This document shows positions 17,763 to 27,234 of a stretch of DNA of 64,000 nucleotides, piece by piece. The position numbers and the translations under genes were made by a program. Origin of the DNA: Mesobacillus subterraneus (lineage in GTDB: Bacteria > Bacillota > Bacilli > Bacillales > Cytobacillaceae). Positions within the stretch are counted from its first letter, which is position 1. Each line of letters begins with the position of its first letter. Where the stretch lies: contig NZ_JAMBOF010000007.1 of NCBI RefSeq assembly GCF_023715485.1, positions 124,001 through 188,000 of the forward strand. The letters run 5' to 3'. The notes below the pieces were generated by a model. That model saw nothing but the letters and a program-made list of their open reading frames with translations. It ran no database searches and was not told the origin of the DNA.

Positions 17763-18489
17763 TCTGTGGGATGTTGTGAAAAAACAGTTCCGCTTCAAAC
17801 TGAAATCTTTTCGCGGGATGTTCACTTCGCTGATGATCTTGCAGGTAATGGCCCTACTGTTCTCTCTTAGCGGAGAAGGAGGAGGGGGAGGCGGAACTGA
17901 TATGTTCAGCTATGATATGAAATTGTATTCAGGCAATATCATTACGGCCTTCATGATGATCTGGGCGTTGATTTCAGCCATTGTCGTCACGACCCAGGCA
18001 TATCGTTTTGATGATTACACGTTTGTGGCCAACCGGCTGAGCAGCCATTTAGCAAATATCCTGTTCCTTGGATGGGCTAGTATCATCGGCGGTATAACTA
18101 CTGTTCTTGCAAGCCAGTCACTGAAGCTGTCAGTCTTTTTCCTGAAGGATCGGGAATTCGTCGAAAGCCAGCCATTGACAGTGCTGCAAATGGCAGAGGG
18201 CCTTGCAGCCACCATACTGTATCTGTTTCTGTTCACGGCAATCGGATACTTGCTTGGGATGCTGGTCCAGAGAAACAAGATTTTCATGGTCATCATTCCA
18301 GGGTTCCTTTTCGGCAGTCTGTTTTTAAATGTACTGCTCGCTAGCGAATCTACTTTAGTCATTGATATTGGACAATTGTTTGTAAGAGAAACGTCCTTTC
18401 TGTTGTTTACGGTAAAAGTGCTGCTAACTTCTGCACTCGCCTATGCAATATCGGCCTGGATCTCGAACAGCCTGGAGGTGAGGAAATGA
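17740..18489 (+). CDS. ABC transporter membrane subunit
   Basis: A 249-residue polytopic protein with about six hydrophobic segments and a Gly run in the first outer loop (SGEGGGGGGTD). It overlaps the ATPase gene by 23 nt and the next gene by 4 nt, so it should be the permease of this transporter. I chose the ATG at 17740, about 9 nt after AAGG; GTG 17731 and ATG 17743 are alternatives. Substrate unknown. Confidence 0.8.
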   Translation: MMYLTKVSLWDVVKKQFRFKLKSFRGMFTSLMILQVMALLFSLSGEGGGGGGTDMFSYDMKLYSGNIITAFMMIWALISAIVVTTQAYRFDDYTFVANRLSSHLANILFLGWASIIGGITTVLASQSLKLSVFFLKDREFVESQPLTVLQMAEGLAATILYLFLFTAIGYLLGMLVQRNKIFMVIIPGFLFGSLFLNVLLASESTLVIDIGQLFVRETSFLLFTVKVLLTSALAYAISAWISNSLEVRK

Positions 18490-19175
18490 GCATCATTTTT
18501 CTATTATTCATGATTATCTTGCTCATGCTTAGTTTCGGAAGCTTTTCCAATAAGTTTTTCGCTGGAAGGTTCATGAGCGGAAGCGGAATCACGAAAGTCT
18601 TCGCTGGATACTTCATTATCCTGCTGGTGGCTGGCATTCTTTCTCTAATGGTGTCAGTAGAGGAAACATTCAAAGGCGATTATATGACGGATAAGGAAAT
18701 AGAGCAAAACGATCGGCTGAATAGCGATATTTATGCTACTGTCGAATCCGGAAAGATAGATGAAGCAGAGGGGCTCACAAAAAAAGAATCGTGGGGATTT
18801 CCGCTTGAGGGGCAGATGTTAGACGTGACTGATATGAATCAGCAGTCACAAATCTTCATTGAAAAGGTGAATTCTCTAGAGGAGAAAGTAGAAGTGACCC
18901 ATTACACGACCTATTCCTATATTGACAATATGGATATAACCAATCGTTTTGCATCACCAGACGTACAACTGACAGATTCAACTCTGAAAATCTTTCCTCA
19001 GGATATTGTCACAATCAAGCTTGTAAAGTACACAAATGCTTTTCCATTCACGCAGTTCTCTGAATATGGAGAGCAGATCAGCAACGGATATGGCATGATG
19101 CAAGGGATGGATTTCATCTACATCATGGTCCCTGCTGATACTGAGGTCAGCGGTGACGGGTATGTGATTAACTAG
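18486..19175 (+). CDS. Membrane-anchored extracytoplasmic protein of the GntR/ABC operon
   Basis: A 229-residue protein with two N-terminal membrane helices (IIFLLFMIILLMLSFGSF and VFAGYFIILLVAGILSLMV) and a C-terminal domain of about 165 residues, predicted outside, beta-rich and without cysteines. GAGGTGAGG precedes the ATG, which overlaps the previous stop. It is the last gene of the operon and probably an accessory sensor or binding partner of the ABC permease. Family not recognised. Confidence 0.7.
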   Translation: MSIIFLLFMIILLMLSFGSFSNKFFAGRFMSGSGITKVFAGYFIILLVAGILSLMVSVEETFKGDYMTDKEIEQNDRLNSDIYATVESGKIDEAEGLTKKESWGFPLEGQMLDVTDMNQQSQIFIEKVNSLEEKVEVTHYTTYSYIDNMDITNRFASPDVQLTDSTLKIFPQDIVTIKLVKYTNAFPFTQFSEYGEQISNGYGMMQGMDFIYIMVPADTEVSGDGYVIN

Positions 19176-19204
19176 ACTATTTAGTCGAAGCCCCTCTTTT
19201 TGGA

Positions 19205-19507
19205 GGCCATTGAAAAAGTTTTTAAAGGGTAGCCTTTGTTAAATTGGCCGGTTGATTTCCACTCCAGGATGCTTCGCTTTCCGCGGGGCGTGCGGTGAGC
19301 CTCCTCAGCGCTAAAGCGCCTGCGGGGTCTCACCTGTCCCGCTGATCACGCAGGAGTCTCGCACCTTCCGTTCCAATCAACCTAGTGCTATTAAACCTAT
19401 AACTCTAAAAAAACTATAAGAAAAGCTAACTCCTATTCTTTTTTAAGGGACTTAGCCTTTCGGACGTCGATATCGTCGAACGTTTCAAAAACGGATTTTC
19501 AGTGGCC
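19205..19507. mobile_element. MITE-like composite intergenic element
   Basis: Ends are inverted and related: GGCCATTGAAAAAG at the left and TTTTCAGTGGCC at the right. The centre holds a family B repeat (19251-19381). The element lies between two similar terminator-like stems (GCCCCTCTTTTTGGAGG on the left, GCCCCTCTCTTTAGAGGGG on the right), as if it had entered a terminator. It encodes no protein, so any mobility would need enzymes from elsewhere. Confidence 0.5.
19251..19381. repeat. GC-rich intergenic repeat, family B copy 1
   Basis: Begins GTTGATTTCC and ends AATCAAC (inverted ends), with the core GCTTCGCTTTCCGCGGGG and GCGGGGTCTCACCTGTCC. The second copy is at 27235-27368. This family is widespread in Bacillaceae by my recollection. 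Confidence 0.8.
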
Positions 19508-19530
19508 CCTCTCTTTAGAGGGGTTTTTTC
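19506..19530 (+). terminator. Terminator upstream of glucan transporter operon
   Basis: CCCCTCT / AGAGGGG stem with a 4-nt loop and TTTTTT run. It probably once served the GntR/ABC operon, from which the composite element now separates it. Confidence 0.8.
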
Positions 19531-19615
19531 TATTTTCTCCGGAATCTACTAAAAGTCTCACAACTATAGGCCAGGTGTTGCGATGAAAATGCCACGTTGT
19601 TTCCAACCGTAATTT

Positions 19616-19630
19616 TTGAAAACGATACCA
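19616..19630 (+). promoter_or_regulatory. CcpA catabolite-response element (cre)
   Basis: TTGAAAACGATACCA fits the cre consensus WTGNAANCGNWNNCW at every position. It lies about 140 nt before the first transporter gene and suggests glucose repression. Confidence 0.65.
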
Positions 19631-19709
19631 TTGTGATGGGATCAATATTTTCGGCTTTGAAAATAAAACTAAAAAATTGGTACCATAAGCAAAATTTCAT
19701 GGCTTATAA

Positions 19710-19724
19710 ACGAAACCGCTTACT
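19710..19724 (+). promoter_or_regulatory. Second cre-like site
   Basis: ACGAAACCGCTTACT matches the cre consensus with a single mismatch and lies about 50 nt before the start codon, directly upstream of an AT-rich -10-like stretch. Confidence 0.5.
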
Positions 19725-19772
19725 TTTAATATAAAGATATAGACAGACAAGAGCAGTTAAGGTGGTGAAACA

Positions 19773-20759
19773 ATGGAAGTCAAAATCCAACAACCAGTCG
19801 AACAACCAATCAATGACACCATTACCGAAACAAGCACGAAGAAAGAAAAATTCAAAAAAATCAAGAAGACCATCATCAGTCAAAAGTACTTACAGTTTAT
19901 GGCCCTGCTAGGGCTTGTATGGATGTTCATTTTCAACTATATTCCGATGTACGGATTAATCATTGCGTTTAAGGAATATAGCATCATCCGGACCATTTCC
20001 GAAGCGCCATGGGTAGGATTGATGCAGTTCAAAGAGTTCCTCCAGGATGAGAATTTCTGGATCGTCCTAAAAAATACTCTTGGAATCAGTATGATCAAAT
20101 TAATCATCGGGTTCCCGCTCCCAATCATATTCGCTCTTATGCTGAATGAGCTGACTTCGATGAAATTCAAGAAGGCCGTCCAGACGATCTCATACTTGCC
20201 GCACTTTATATCCTGGGTAGTTCTTGGAGGGATCCTTACTACATGGCTAGCAGACATCGGGGTCATCAATGATATTTTGCTAGGTCTAGGGTTAATCAGC
20301 GAACGGACGAATTTCCTTGCTGAGCCTGACAACTTCTGGGCGATCGTCATTCTCTCAGATATATGGAAAGAGCTTGGCTGGTCAGCTATCATCTATCTGG
20401 CAGCTATTGCCGGGGTATCACCTGAGCTATATGAATCATCGACGATTGACGGTGCGAACCGCTTCCAAAAAATGTGGCATGTTACATTGCCATCGATTCG
20501 TCCGACGATTACGATTCTTTTCATTCTTGCTGTAAGCGGTGTCTTGAATTCGAACTTCGATCAAATCTTGATCCTAAGGAACTCGTTAAATGAAAGCGCA
20601 AGTAATGTAATCGATATTTACGTTTATCAGATGGGTCTCCAGAATGCGAGATATTCTTACGCAACAGCAGTTGGCTTGCTGAAGGCGATCATCGCTTTCA
20701 TCCTGCTTCTATCCGCCAATAAAATTACGAAGAAACTGAACGGAACATCTTTATTCTAA
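19773..20759 (+). CDS. Sugar ABC permease, LplB-type
   Basis: A 328-residue membrane subunit of a CUT1-type carbohydrate importer. After a hydrophilic N-terminal tail of about 40 residues there are six membrane helices and the EAA loop (ELYESSTIDGANRFQKMWHV) that contacts the ATPase. The ATG follows AAGGTGG. Two cre sites lie upstream. No ATPase gene occurs in the cluster, as is usual for LplABC-type systems that share an MsmX-like ATPase. The neighbouring GH16/GH1/GH30/phosphorylase genes suggest beta-glucan oligosaccharides as substrate; that is inference. Confidence 0.88.
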   Translation: MEVKIQQPVEQPINDTITETSTKKEKFKKIKKTIISQKYLQFMALLGLVWMFIFNYIPMYGLIIAFKEYSIIRTISEAPWVGLMQFKEFLQDENFWIVLKNTLGISMIKLIIGFPLPIIFALMLNELTSMKFKKAVQTISYLPHFISWVVLGGILTTWLADIGVINDILLGLGLISERTNFLAEPDNFWAIVILSDIWKELGWSAIIYLAAIAGVSPELYESSTIDGANRFQKMWHVTLPSIRPTITILFILAVSGVLNSNFDQILILRNSLNESASNVIDIYVYQMGLQNARYSYATAVGLLKAIIAFILLLSANKITKKLNGTSLF

Positions 20760-20773
20760 GGGGGTGAGGATTC

Positions 20774-21673
20774 ATGTTTAAGCTTTTTAAACGGAATCGG
20801 CGAACCACAAGTGAGTACATTTTTGATAACGTTAACCTTCTGATTATGCTTTTTATCTGCGCCATTACCGTTTACCCGATTTGGTACGTTGTCGTCAATT
20901 CCCTGAACGATGGGATCGATGCGATGAAAGGCGGGATATACTGGTGGCCGCGGGAATTCACTCTAGCAAACTACAAGGCTGTTTTTGAGACTCCCGGGAT
21001 TGTCACCTCTTTTGGAGTGACGATTGCTAAAACAGTGATTGGAACCATTACCCATGTATTTTTTACCGCGATGGTGGCATATGCCATTTCGAGACGGGAC
21101 CTTTATGGCAGAAACTTCTACATGCTGGTCGGTGTCATTACGATGTTTTTCAGTGGTGGGTTAATTCCTTACTTTCTATTAATCAGAGATCTAGGGTTGT
21201 TTGACAACTTCCTTGTCTATATCATTCCGACTATGTTTAACTTCTTCCATTTGATTATCTTTGTTTCCTTCTTCAGGGAATTGCCAAAGTCATTGGAGGA
21301 AGCAGCGAAAATCGATGGTGCGAATGACTTTATGATTTTTATAAAAGTCATCATTCCGCTTTCCATGCCGGTTATTGCTACGATCGCATTGTTCCAGGGA
21401 GTGTATCAATGGAATGACTATTTTGCCGGAGTCATCTTTGTGAATAATCCGGATCTACAGCCAATCCAAACGTATTTGTACAAAGTTGTCGCTGAATCCA
21501 GCTCGAATCAGATGATGACAAATGCAGCAGGTACGATTGCGACGAAAACAGTGACCTCACAATCTATTAAACTAGCAACAATGGTCGTCACTACGCTTCC
21601 AATCATGCTAGTGTATCCGTTCCTGCAAAAGTACTTTGTTAAAGGAATGCTGATTGGTTCTGTAAAAGGTTGA
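20774..21673 (+). CDS. Sugar ABC permease, LplC/YtcP-type
   Basis: A 299-residue partner permease with six membrane helices. The EAA loop reads SLEEAAKIDGANDFMIFIKV. It starts 14 nt after the LplB-type gene with GGGGTGAGG upstream, so both are made from one transcript. The final PFLQKYFVKGMLIGSVKG is typical of this subunit. Confidence 0.9.
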   Translation: MFKLFKRNRRTTSEYIFDNVNLLIMLFICAITVYPIWYVVVNSLNDGIDAMKGGIYWWPREFTLANYKAVFETPGIVTSFGVTIAKTVIGTITHVFFTAMVAYAISRRDLYGRNFYMLVGVITMFFSGGLIPYFLLIRDLGLFDNFLVYIIPTMFNFFHLIIFVSFFRELPKSLEEAAKIDGANDFMIFIKVIIPLSMPVIATIALFQGVYQWNDYFAGVIFVNNPDLQPIQTYLYKVVAESSSNQMMTNAAGTIATKTVTSQSIKLATMVVTTLPIMLVYPFLQKYFVKGMLIGSVKG

Positions 21674-21772
21674 TCATCCAAATCGATTTAAATTCTTCGT
21701 TATGAAGAAATTTAAATAATACAGCTGCATTATTAAGGAACATTGCTTTTTCATGAGATACCCCATCTTATT

Positions 21773-21811
21773 TTGGGAAAGACTGAATTTTATATGAAAG
21801 TCTTTCCCAAC
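21773..21811 (+). promoter_or_regulatory. Intercistronic hairpin between permease and binding-protein genes
   Basis: A perfect 12-bp inverted repeat (TTGGGAAAGACT / AGTCTTTCCCAA) with a 14-nt loop, lying in a 203-nt gap. The T-tract behind it is poor, so it may be a partial terminator or an mRNA-stabilising or processing structure that lets the binding protein be made in excess. Confidence 0.6.
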
Positions 21812-21876
21812 CTTTTAAAGCAGTGTACATTTAATGATGTGGCCCAAAAAAACATAACAAGAGAGAGGGTCAAAAA

Positions 21877-23532
21877 ATGAGGAGAAAATTCTTTTCTAAA
21901 GGCTTTTCAGTGCTGCTTGTTCTATCATTGATTTTGGCATTATTTACAGGTTGTACGAGCAAGACAAATGAAAACGCTTCCGATGAGAAAGAAAAAGATA
22001 AGCCAAAGGCTACAGCTGATGCACCTGGCTGGCAGTCCAATAAAGATCCAATTACGTTTGACTGGTATGTGAACTTTTCTTGGTTCGCACATAAGTGGGG
22101 CGACGACGCTGTTTCAAAGTATGTAACGGATAAAACAGGCGTTTCAATCAACTACATTTCTCCAGCAGGTAACGAAGCGGAGAAAATGAACACGATGATC
22201 GCATCTGGCAAGCTTCCTGATTTCATCACATTGGGATGGTGGGAAGATGCAGTTAAAAAGATGATTGAAGGAGAACTTGTCCTTCCTTTAAATGAACTTG
22301 CTGATCAATACGATCCTTATTTCTTTAAAGTGGCAGATGGGGCAAAGATTGAGTGGTATAAGCAAGAAGATGGCAACACGTACGGTTATCCAAATGCTTC
22401 TTCTTCACCGAAGGACTTTGACAAATACAAAGATCTTAAGCCATCCAATCAGACATTCCTTGTAAGAAAGGATATGTACGAAGCGATTGGCAGCCCGGAC
22501 ATGAGCACGCCTGAAGGCTTCTTGAAGGCTTTAGAAGATGCTAAAGAAAAATTCCCGGATGTGAACGGTGCGCCGCTTATTCCGTTTGGTTTGAACGAAT
22601 TTACTGATGTAGGAAACACATCACTTGAAGGTTACCTTCAGAACTTCCTTTCGATTCCAATGGAAAAAGACGGCAAGGTCTATGACCGCAGCCAGGATCC
22701 AGAATATCTTGCATGGTTAAAGACATTCCGCCAGGCAAATGATAAAGGTCTTCTTGCAAAAGATATCTTTATTGACAAGCGTCCGCAAATGGAAGAAAAA
22801 ATTTCACAGGGCAGATACTTCGCGATGCTATACCAGCGCAGTGACCTTGCAGCACAACAGCACGCATTGTATGCAAAAGATCCTAACTCCGTGTATATCG
22901 CTGTTGACGGACCTGCGAACTCCAAGGGAGATGGACCGGCATTAGCAGGTGACAGCATCTCAGGCTGGACTGTTACATTGATTTCTAAAGATGTGAAAGA
23001 CAAAGAAAGAGCGATTCAATTCCTGTCTTACCTGATCAGTGAAGAAGGCCAGAAGGACCTTTACATGGGTAAAGAAGGCGAAACATATGATGTTGTGAAC
23101 GGCAAACCAGAATTCAAGCCAGAAGTTCTTGATTTGTTGAATAAGGACCGTGCAGCGTTTGACCAGAAGTATGGTGCTTCGTTCAAATATTGGATGCTTA
23201 TGGATACAAACATGAGCCTTGCCTGGGCACCTCCTGCCTCTGAACCATTCAAGCAAATGGAAGACTGGACAAAAGGAAAGACAGTCAGCTACGCAGAATT
23301 TGATGGCATCAGCCCTACTGGAACGTCTGCAGAAGGCGTTGCCGCAAGCAAGATTGCTCAGGAATGGGGCAAAACGCTTCCTAAGCTGCTGCTTGCTAAA
23401 TCTGATAAAGAATTCGATAAAACTTTTAACGATTTCTTGAAAAAGCGTGATACTTATGGCTACGATAAAGTAGAAGAGTATCAGCAAAAGGTGTATGAAG
23501 GAAACAAGAAGAAGTTAGACTCAGCAAAATAA
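21877..23532 (+). CDS. Extracellular sugar-binding lipoprotein, LplA-type
   Basis: A 551-residue solute-binding protein. The signal peptide ends in a lipobox (LALFTGC, lipidated Cys at about residue 26), followed by a charged linker and a two-lobed binding domain of the large YtcQ/LplA class. The ATG has GAGAGAGG upstream. It comes last in its operon, after the two permease genes, whereas binding-protein-first order is common. A terminator follows. Confidence 0.9.
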   Translation: MRRKFFSKGFSVLLVLSLILALFTGCTSKTNENASDEKEKDKPKATADAPGWQSNKDPITFDWYVNFSWFAHKWGDDAVSKYVTDKTGVSINYISPAGNEAEKMNTMIASGKLPDFITLGWWEDAVKKMIEGELVLPLNELADQYDPYFFKVADGAKIEWYKQEDGNTYGYPNASSSPKDFDKYKDLKPSNQTFLVRKDMYEAIGSPDMSTPEGFLKALEDAKEKFPDVNGAPLIPFGLNEFTDVGNTSLEGYLQNFLSIPMEKDGKVYDRSQDPEYLAWLKTFRQANDKGLLAKDIFIDKRPQMEEKISQGRYFAMLYQRSDLAAQQHALYAKDPNSVYIAVDGPANSKGDGPALAGDSISGWTVTLISKDVKDKERAIQFLSYLISEEGQKDLYMGKEGETYDVVNGKPEFKPEVLDLLNKDRAAFDQKYGASFKYWMLMDTNMSLAWAPPASEPFKQMEDWTKGKTVSYAEFDGISPTGTSAEGVAASKIAQEWGKTLPKLLLAKSDKEFDKTFNDFLKKRDTYGYDKVEEYQQKVYEGNKKKLDSAK

Positions 23533-23542
23533 ATTAATGATG

Positions 23543-23595
23543 GACTGTCCCTTTTAAAAAACTTTTTAAAAGGGGCAGTCTATTCCTGTATTTTC
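23543..23595 (+). terminator. Terminator after binding-protein gene
   Basis: Long A/T-rich stem closed by GACTG / CAGTC, with the inner CCCTTTTAAAAA / TTTTTAAAAGGG pairing; a modest T-rich tail follows. Confidence 0.7.
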
Positions 23596-23750
23596 TCAGA
23601 ATATTAAATGGTTTGTTTACTAGATGGCGTAATATTATTGATGGAATTGTGTCTGTAAAAACAGCGAATTCTATGAAAAGTGCTTAAATAGTAACAGTTG
23701 CCCTACCTTTTAATGATAAAAAGAATTTATAATGTGGGTATGTTGAAAAA

Positions 23751-25631
23751 ATGATGGACGTGAGAAGCATGAAGGTTCCACTTGAATTAGAGGGTCTCGC
23801 AAATCTAATGAACAGGCTCTCCTTGCAGCAAAAGCTTATTGCCTTATACATTCTTATTATCATTATCCCGATCATCCTATTCACGACTTTTTATTCGAGA
23901 GATGTCACCGACAGGGCGATCAATGAAATCAGGGTCAAAAATGAAAATGCCCTGGAAATCGAACAAATCCATATTAAAAATAATATCGAAACAATGCGGC
24001 GGACGGCTCAGATGGTCGTCTCCGACATGGAATTTCTGGAATTTGTCAAATCAAGGAACGAAGCCAATATCGATCAGCTGATTGATTTTAAGATGAACGA
24101 ATTATCGAACGTAACGAGATTGCAGCATAATAACCCGGCTATTGAAAACATCAGGCTGTATACAACCAATCCATATGTCACCGAAATGTGGCCCATCCTC
24201 TTTAAGGAAAAAAGGATCATGAAGAAGCCGTGGCGAGACGAAGTGATCAGGCGGAATGGGATGGAGCTCTGGTGGTTCGACCAGCAGACGGAAGATGTCC
24301 TTGAGAGACTCCCTTCTCAAAACACCTCGAAAATCTCATTGTTAAGGGAACTGGATTATCCAAAGGATGAGCACCTTGGCATCATTGAAATCAATATGTT
24401 CCTGAAAAACTTCTTTCCTAAGATGTTTGGTACGATGAATGATCCTGACTCGGTCTATGTGGTGCTCGATAAGGATATGAACATGATCAGAAACTATCAT
24501 CATTCCTTTTTTGAAGATGAGGGAATTGACCCCGAGAACTTAAAGCGGGAATTCAGCAAATTCAAAGAGGAAGGAACAGGAAGTTTTCAATTCGAAAATA
24601 AGCAAACACGCTATCTTGTCACCACGGCCTATATAGAAGATTTGGAAGCGTATATGCTGAACGTCATTTCACTAGAAGGCCTTTATGCTGAAACAGCCAA
24701 GACAAAGAACATTATTCTCAGCGGGATTATCTTTCTTGTGATCATTCTTTCCTTAGTGACGTATGTGCTTATATCATTGCTCCTTAAAAAAATGTATAAG
24801 CTGAAGGACTCGATGAAGCGTGTGGAAAAAGGGGACTTCACTTTTGATGTCGAAGTCAGCGGTCATGATGAAATTGCCGAATTAGCCTATCATTTTAAAA
24901 GCATGCTTGGAAAGATCAATGGCCTGATCGTCGATGCTGTCAATAAGCAGGCGACTGCCAAAGAGACGGAACTAAAAGCCTTAAAAACCCAGATTGACTC
25001 TCATTTCTTATATAACACGCTTGAGAACATCAAGATGATGGCTGAAATTGAAGAGAAGTATGAGATTTCGGATGCAATCACCTCTCTTGGGGAAATGATG
25101 CGCTATAACCTTAAGTGGAAGAACGATTTCGTCGTGCTTGAGGAAGAGTTGAATTATATAAAAAACTATATCGAGATCATGAATCTTCGATTGGATGGCA
25201 GATTGACCCTGGACATTGATGTTCCACGAGAACTGCTCGATCAGGAAGTACTTAAAATGTCTCTGCAGCCAATCATTGAGAACTCAGTCAAACATGGGAT
25301 TATGCCTAATATTCACTCTAGTCAGGGAATACTCAGCGTTCGTGCGAAGTATTCAGACGACTGTGTCATCATCGAAATGAAGGACAATGGAATTGGAATG
25401 ACAACAGAGCAATGTGAAGTTCTGAATCATACCATCCATACTGGGCAGGACAACAAAGTGAGTCCAGTCCAGAATGGAAATGGAATCGGAATCAGGAATG
25501 TAAATGAACGGATCAAGTTATACTATGGCAATGGATATGGCGTATCTGTAGCAAGCGTGGATGGGGAATTCACAACCGTGACGGTAAAAATGCCTTGCAA
25601 AGTAATGAAAGGAGGCAGCCGAAATGTATAA
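23751..25631 (+). CDS. YesM-type sensor histidine kinase
   Basis: A 626-residue membrane kinase of the LytS/YesM (His_kinase) class. A first TM at about 30-50 (LIALYILIIIIPIILFTTFY), a large outer sensor domain, a second TM near 315-340, HAMP, then the kinase core with HFLYNTLENIKMMAE, where His accepts phosphate, and the ATPase N-box PIIENSVKHGI and DNGIGMT. The start is uncertain: ATG 23751 or 23754 is possible, but no strong ribosome binding site is seen. It overlaps the regulator gene by 8 nt. Such kinases usually sense the extracellular sugar state through the binding protein. Confidence 0.88.
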   Translation: MMDVRSMKVPLELEGLANLMNRLSLQQKLIALYILIIIIPIILFTTFYSRDVTDRAINEIRVKNENALEIEQIHIKNNIETMRRTAQMVVSDMEFLEFVKSRNEANIDQLIDFKMNELSNVTRLQHNNPAIENIRLYTTNPYVTEMWPILFKEKRIMKKPWRDEVIRRNGMELWWFDQQTEDVLERLPSQNTSKISLLRELDYPKDEHLGIIEINMFLKNFFPKMFGTMNDPDSVYVVLDKDMNMIRNYHHSFFEDEGIDPENLKREFSKFKEEGTGSFQFENKQTRYLVTTAYIEDLEAYMLNVISLEGLYAETAKTKNIILSGIIFLVIILSLVTYVLISLLLKKMYKLKDSMKRVEKGDFTFDVEVSGHDEIAELAYHFKSMLGKINGLIVDAVNKQATAKETELKALKTQIDSHFLYNTLENIKMMAEIEEKYEISDAITSLGEMMRYNLKWKNDFVVLEEELNYIKNYIEIMNLRLDGRLTLDIDVPRELLDQEVLKMSLQPIIENSVKHGIMPNIHSSQGILSVRAKYSDDCVIIEMKDNGIGMTTEQCEVLNHTIHTGQDNKVSPVQNGNGIGIRNVNERIKLYYGNGYGVSVASVDGEFTTVTVKMPCKVMKGGSRNV

Positions 25632-27135
25632 AGTTCTTATTGCAGATGATGAAAAGAATATCCGTCTCGGAATCCAAGCGATGATCAGAAGAGAGTATCC
25701 GGCCTTTGAGACCTATTTAGCGTCCGATGGCATGGAGGCTCTTGAAATCATCAATAAAATAGAACCGGAAATCGTCATAACGGATATTAAAATGCCGCAG
25801 ATGGATGGGATTCAATTAATAAAAGAAATACAAAATAATGATAAAAAACCAGCGCTTGTCATCCTTAGCGGATATGATGATTTCTCTTATGCAAAGGAAG
25901 CCATCCGGAATAGGGTGAAGGATTATCTTTTGAAGCCAGTAAATCGTGATGAGCTATTCAAAACGATGAATACGATTATTGAGGAGCTGGAAACGAGCAA
26001 TAAAATGACCTACCAGCATCTGGATGAATATCGTGCCAGTCAGCTCAATTACATTTTGCTTAACCCAAATATACAGAAACAAGAAATTGTGACTCTGTTC
26101 CAAAGAATGCAAATCGACTGGTATTCGGAGGGTTACTATGTAGGGATCATTGCACCAAGCGGTGAGATGGATGGCGAGGATCTCATTGAAAAAATTAATC
26201 TGGTGCTTCCTTCCGATGGATCTGCAAACAGCATCGCTTTTCTTGATAAAGAAAATCGGGCTGTCCTTATCTCACTCAACAGTGACATTTACTCACACTT
26301 AAAGGAACAGCTAGGGAGAGACAGGCATTTCGTTTTCACTATAGGCGTCAGCCAAGAGGCTCTTGATATTCAGGATTTCAGAACAACGTACGAGCAGGCG
26401 GACGATGCATTGAAGTATCATTTTCTTTATCCGCGCACTCAGGTAATCTTTTATGAAAAAGTGAAGGAAAAACAAACCGTCACTGATCTGCCGGTTGATG
26501 TCATCAATAAGATTGGAAATATGTTAGGAACAGATCGAGAAAAGGAAATAAAATCGAATTTGCTGCAGGTAATGGACTTTGATCTCATTTCCAGCAGCAA
26601 AATAAGCTACCTTGAAGATCTTAATCGAGAAATCAATGAAGTTATCTTTAAAGGTTTTTTTGCAAGATTAGGAGAAGAGTCTCTGGAAACGTTCAACTTG
26701 CTGAATAAGATCGGCAATATTTATAATTTTGACAGCTTCCAGGATTATTTTCACGCCCTTGAAGACCTGCTGATGCGGATTCACGAATACAACAAACAGA
26801 TGAAGTCCCTATACTCCGAGCAGAAATATATGGACCGTGCCATTGCCTATATCCGGGAAAATTATCATAAGGACTTAAACCTCGCTGTTGTATCGAATTA
26901 TATCTCGCTGAATTACTCCTATTTCAGCCATATGTTCAAGGAATTCACAGGCCAGAACTTTGTCGATTACCTGAAAATGGTCAGGATTGAAGGAGCAAGA
27001 CGCTTACTGAAGGAAACGGACTATAAGGTATTTGAAATCAGTGAAATGGTTGGCTATAAGAATCCTAAGCAATTCGCTCGAGTGTTCAGGGAAATCGAAG
27101 GAATTTCACCTAAAGAGTATAGGGAAATGAATTAA
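25624..27135 (+). CDS. YesN-type AraC-family response regulator
   Basis: A 503-residue response regulator. The receiver domain at 1-120 has the DD pair at 8-9, Asp in VITDIKMPQMDGIQ and Lys in YLLKPVN; a middle region of about 250 residues follows, and two C-terminal AraC helix-turn-helix motifs lie at about 400-500 (NLAVVSNYISLNYSYFSHMF and VFEISEMVGYKNPKQFARVF). GAAAGGAGG precedes the ATG. With the YesM-type kinase it should activate the glucan transport and hydrolase genes. Confidence 0.92.
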   Translation: MYKVLIADDEKNIRLGIQAMIRREYPAFETYLASDGMEALEIINKIEPEIVITDIKMPQMDGIQLIKEIQNNDKKPALVILSGYDDFSYAKEAIRNRVKDYLLKPVNRDELFKTMNTIIEELETSNKMTYQHLDEYRASQLNYILLNPNIQKQEIVTLFQRMQIDWYSEGYYVGIIAPSGEMDGEDLIEKINLVLPSDGSANSIAFLDKENRAVLISLNSDIYSHLKEQLGRDRHFVFTIGVSQEALDIQDFRTTYEQADDALKYHFLYPRTQVIFYEKVKEKQTVTDLPVDVINKIGNMLGTDREKEIKSNLLQVMDFDLISSSKISYLEDLNREINEVIFKGFFARLGEESLETFNLLNKIGNIYNFDSFQDYFHALEDLLMRIHEYNKQMKSLYSEQKYMDRAIAYIRENYHKDLNLAVVSNYISLNYSYFSHMFKEFTGQNFVDYLKMVRIEGARRLLKETDYKVFEISEMVGYKNPKQFARVFREIEGISPKEYREMN

Positions 27136-27166
27136 TACTTAATGGATGGGTTGAAACCCATCCCAG

Positions 27167-27212
27167 GCTGTAGACAAACTCAGAAAATCAAGTTTGTCTA
27201 CAGCTTTTTTTA
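27167..27212 (+). terminator. Terminator of the YesMN operon
   Basis: Perfect 14-bp stem GCTGTAGACAAACT / AGTTTGTCTACAGC with a 10-nt loop and TTTTTTT; a second small hairpin GATGGGTT/AACCCATC lies just upstream. Confidence 0.9.
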
Positions 27213-27234
27213 TTTAGTGATCTATAATACTAGT

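Larger units (their letters stand above)
19176..19772. other. 597-bp intergenic region with composite repeat, terminator and cre sites
   Basis: From left to right: an incomplete terminator stem (19192-19206), a 303-bp palindromic composite element (19205-19507), a complete terminator (19506-19530), then the promoter region of the sugar transporter operon with two CcpA-type sites. No credible open frame. Confidence 0.6.
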
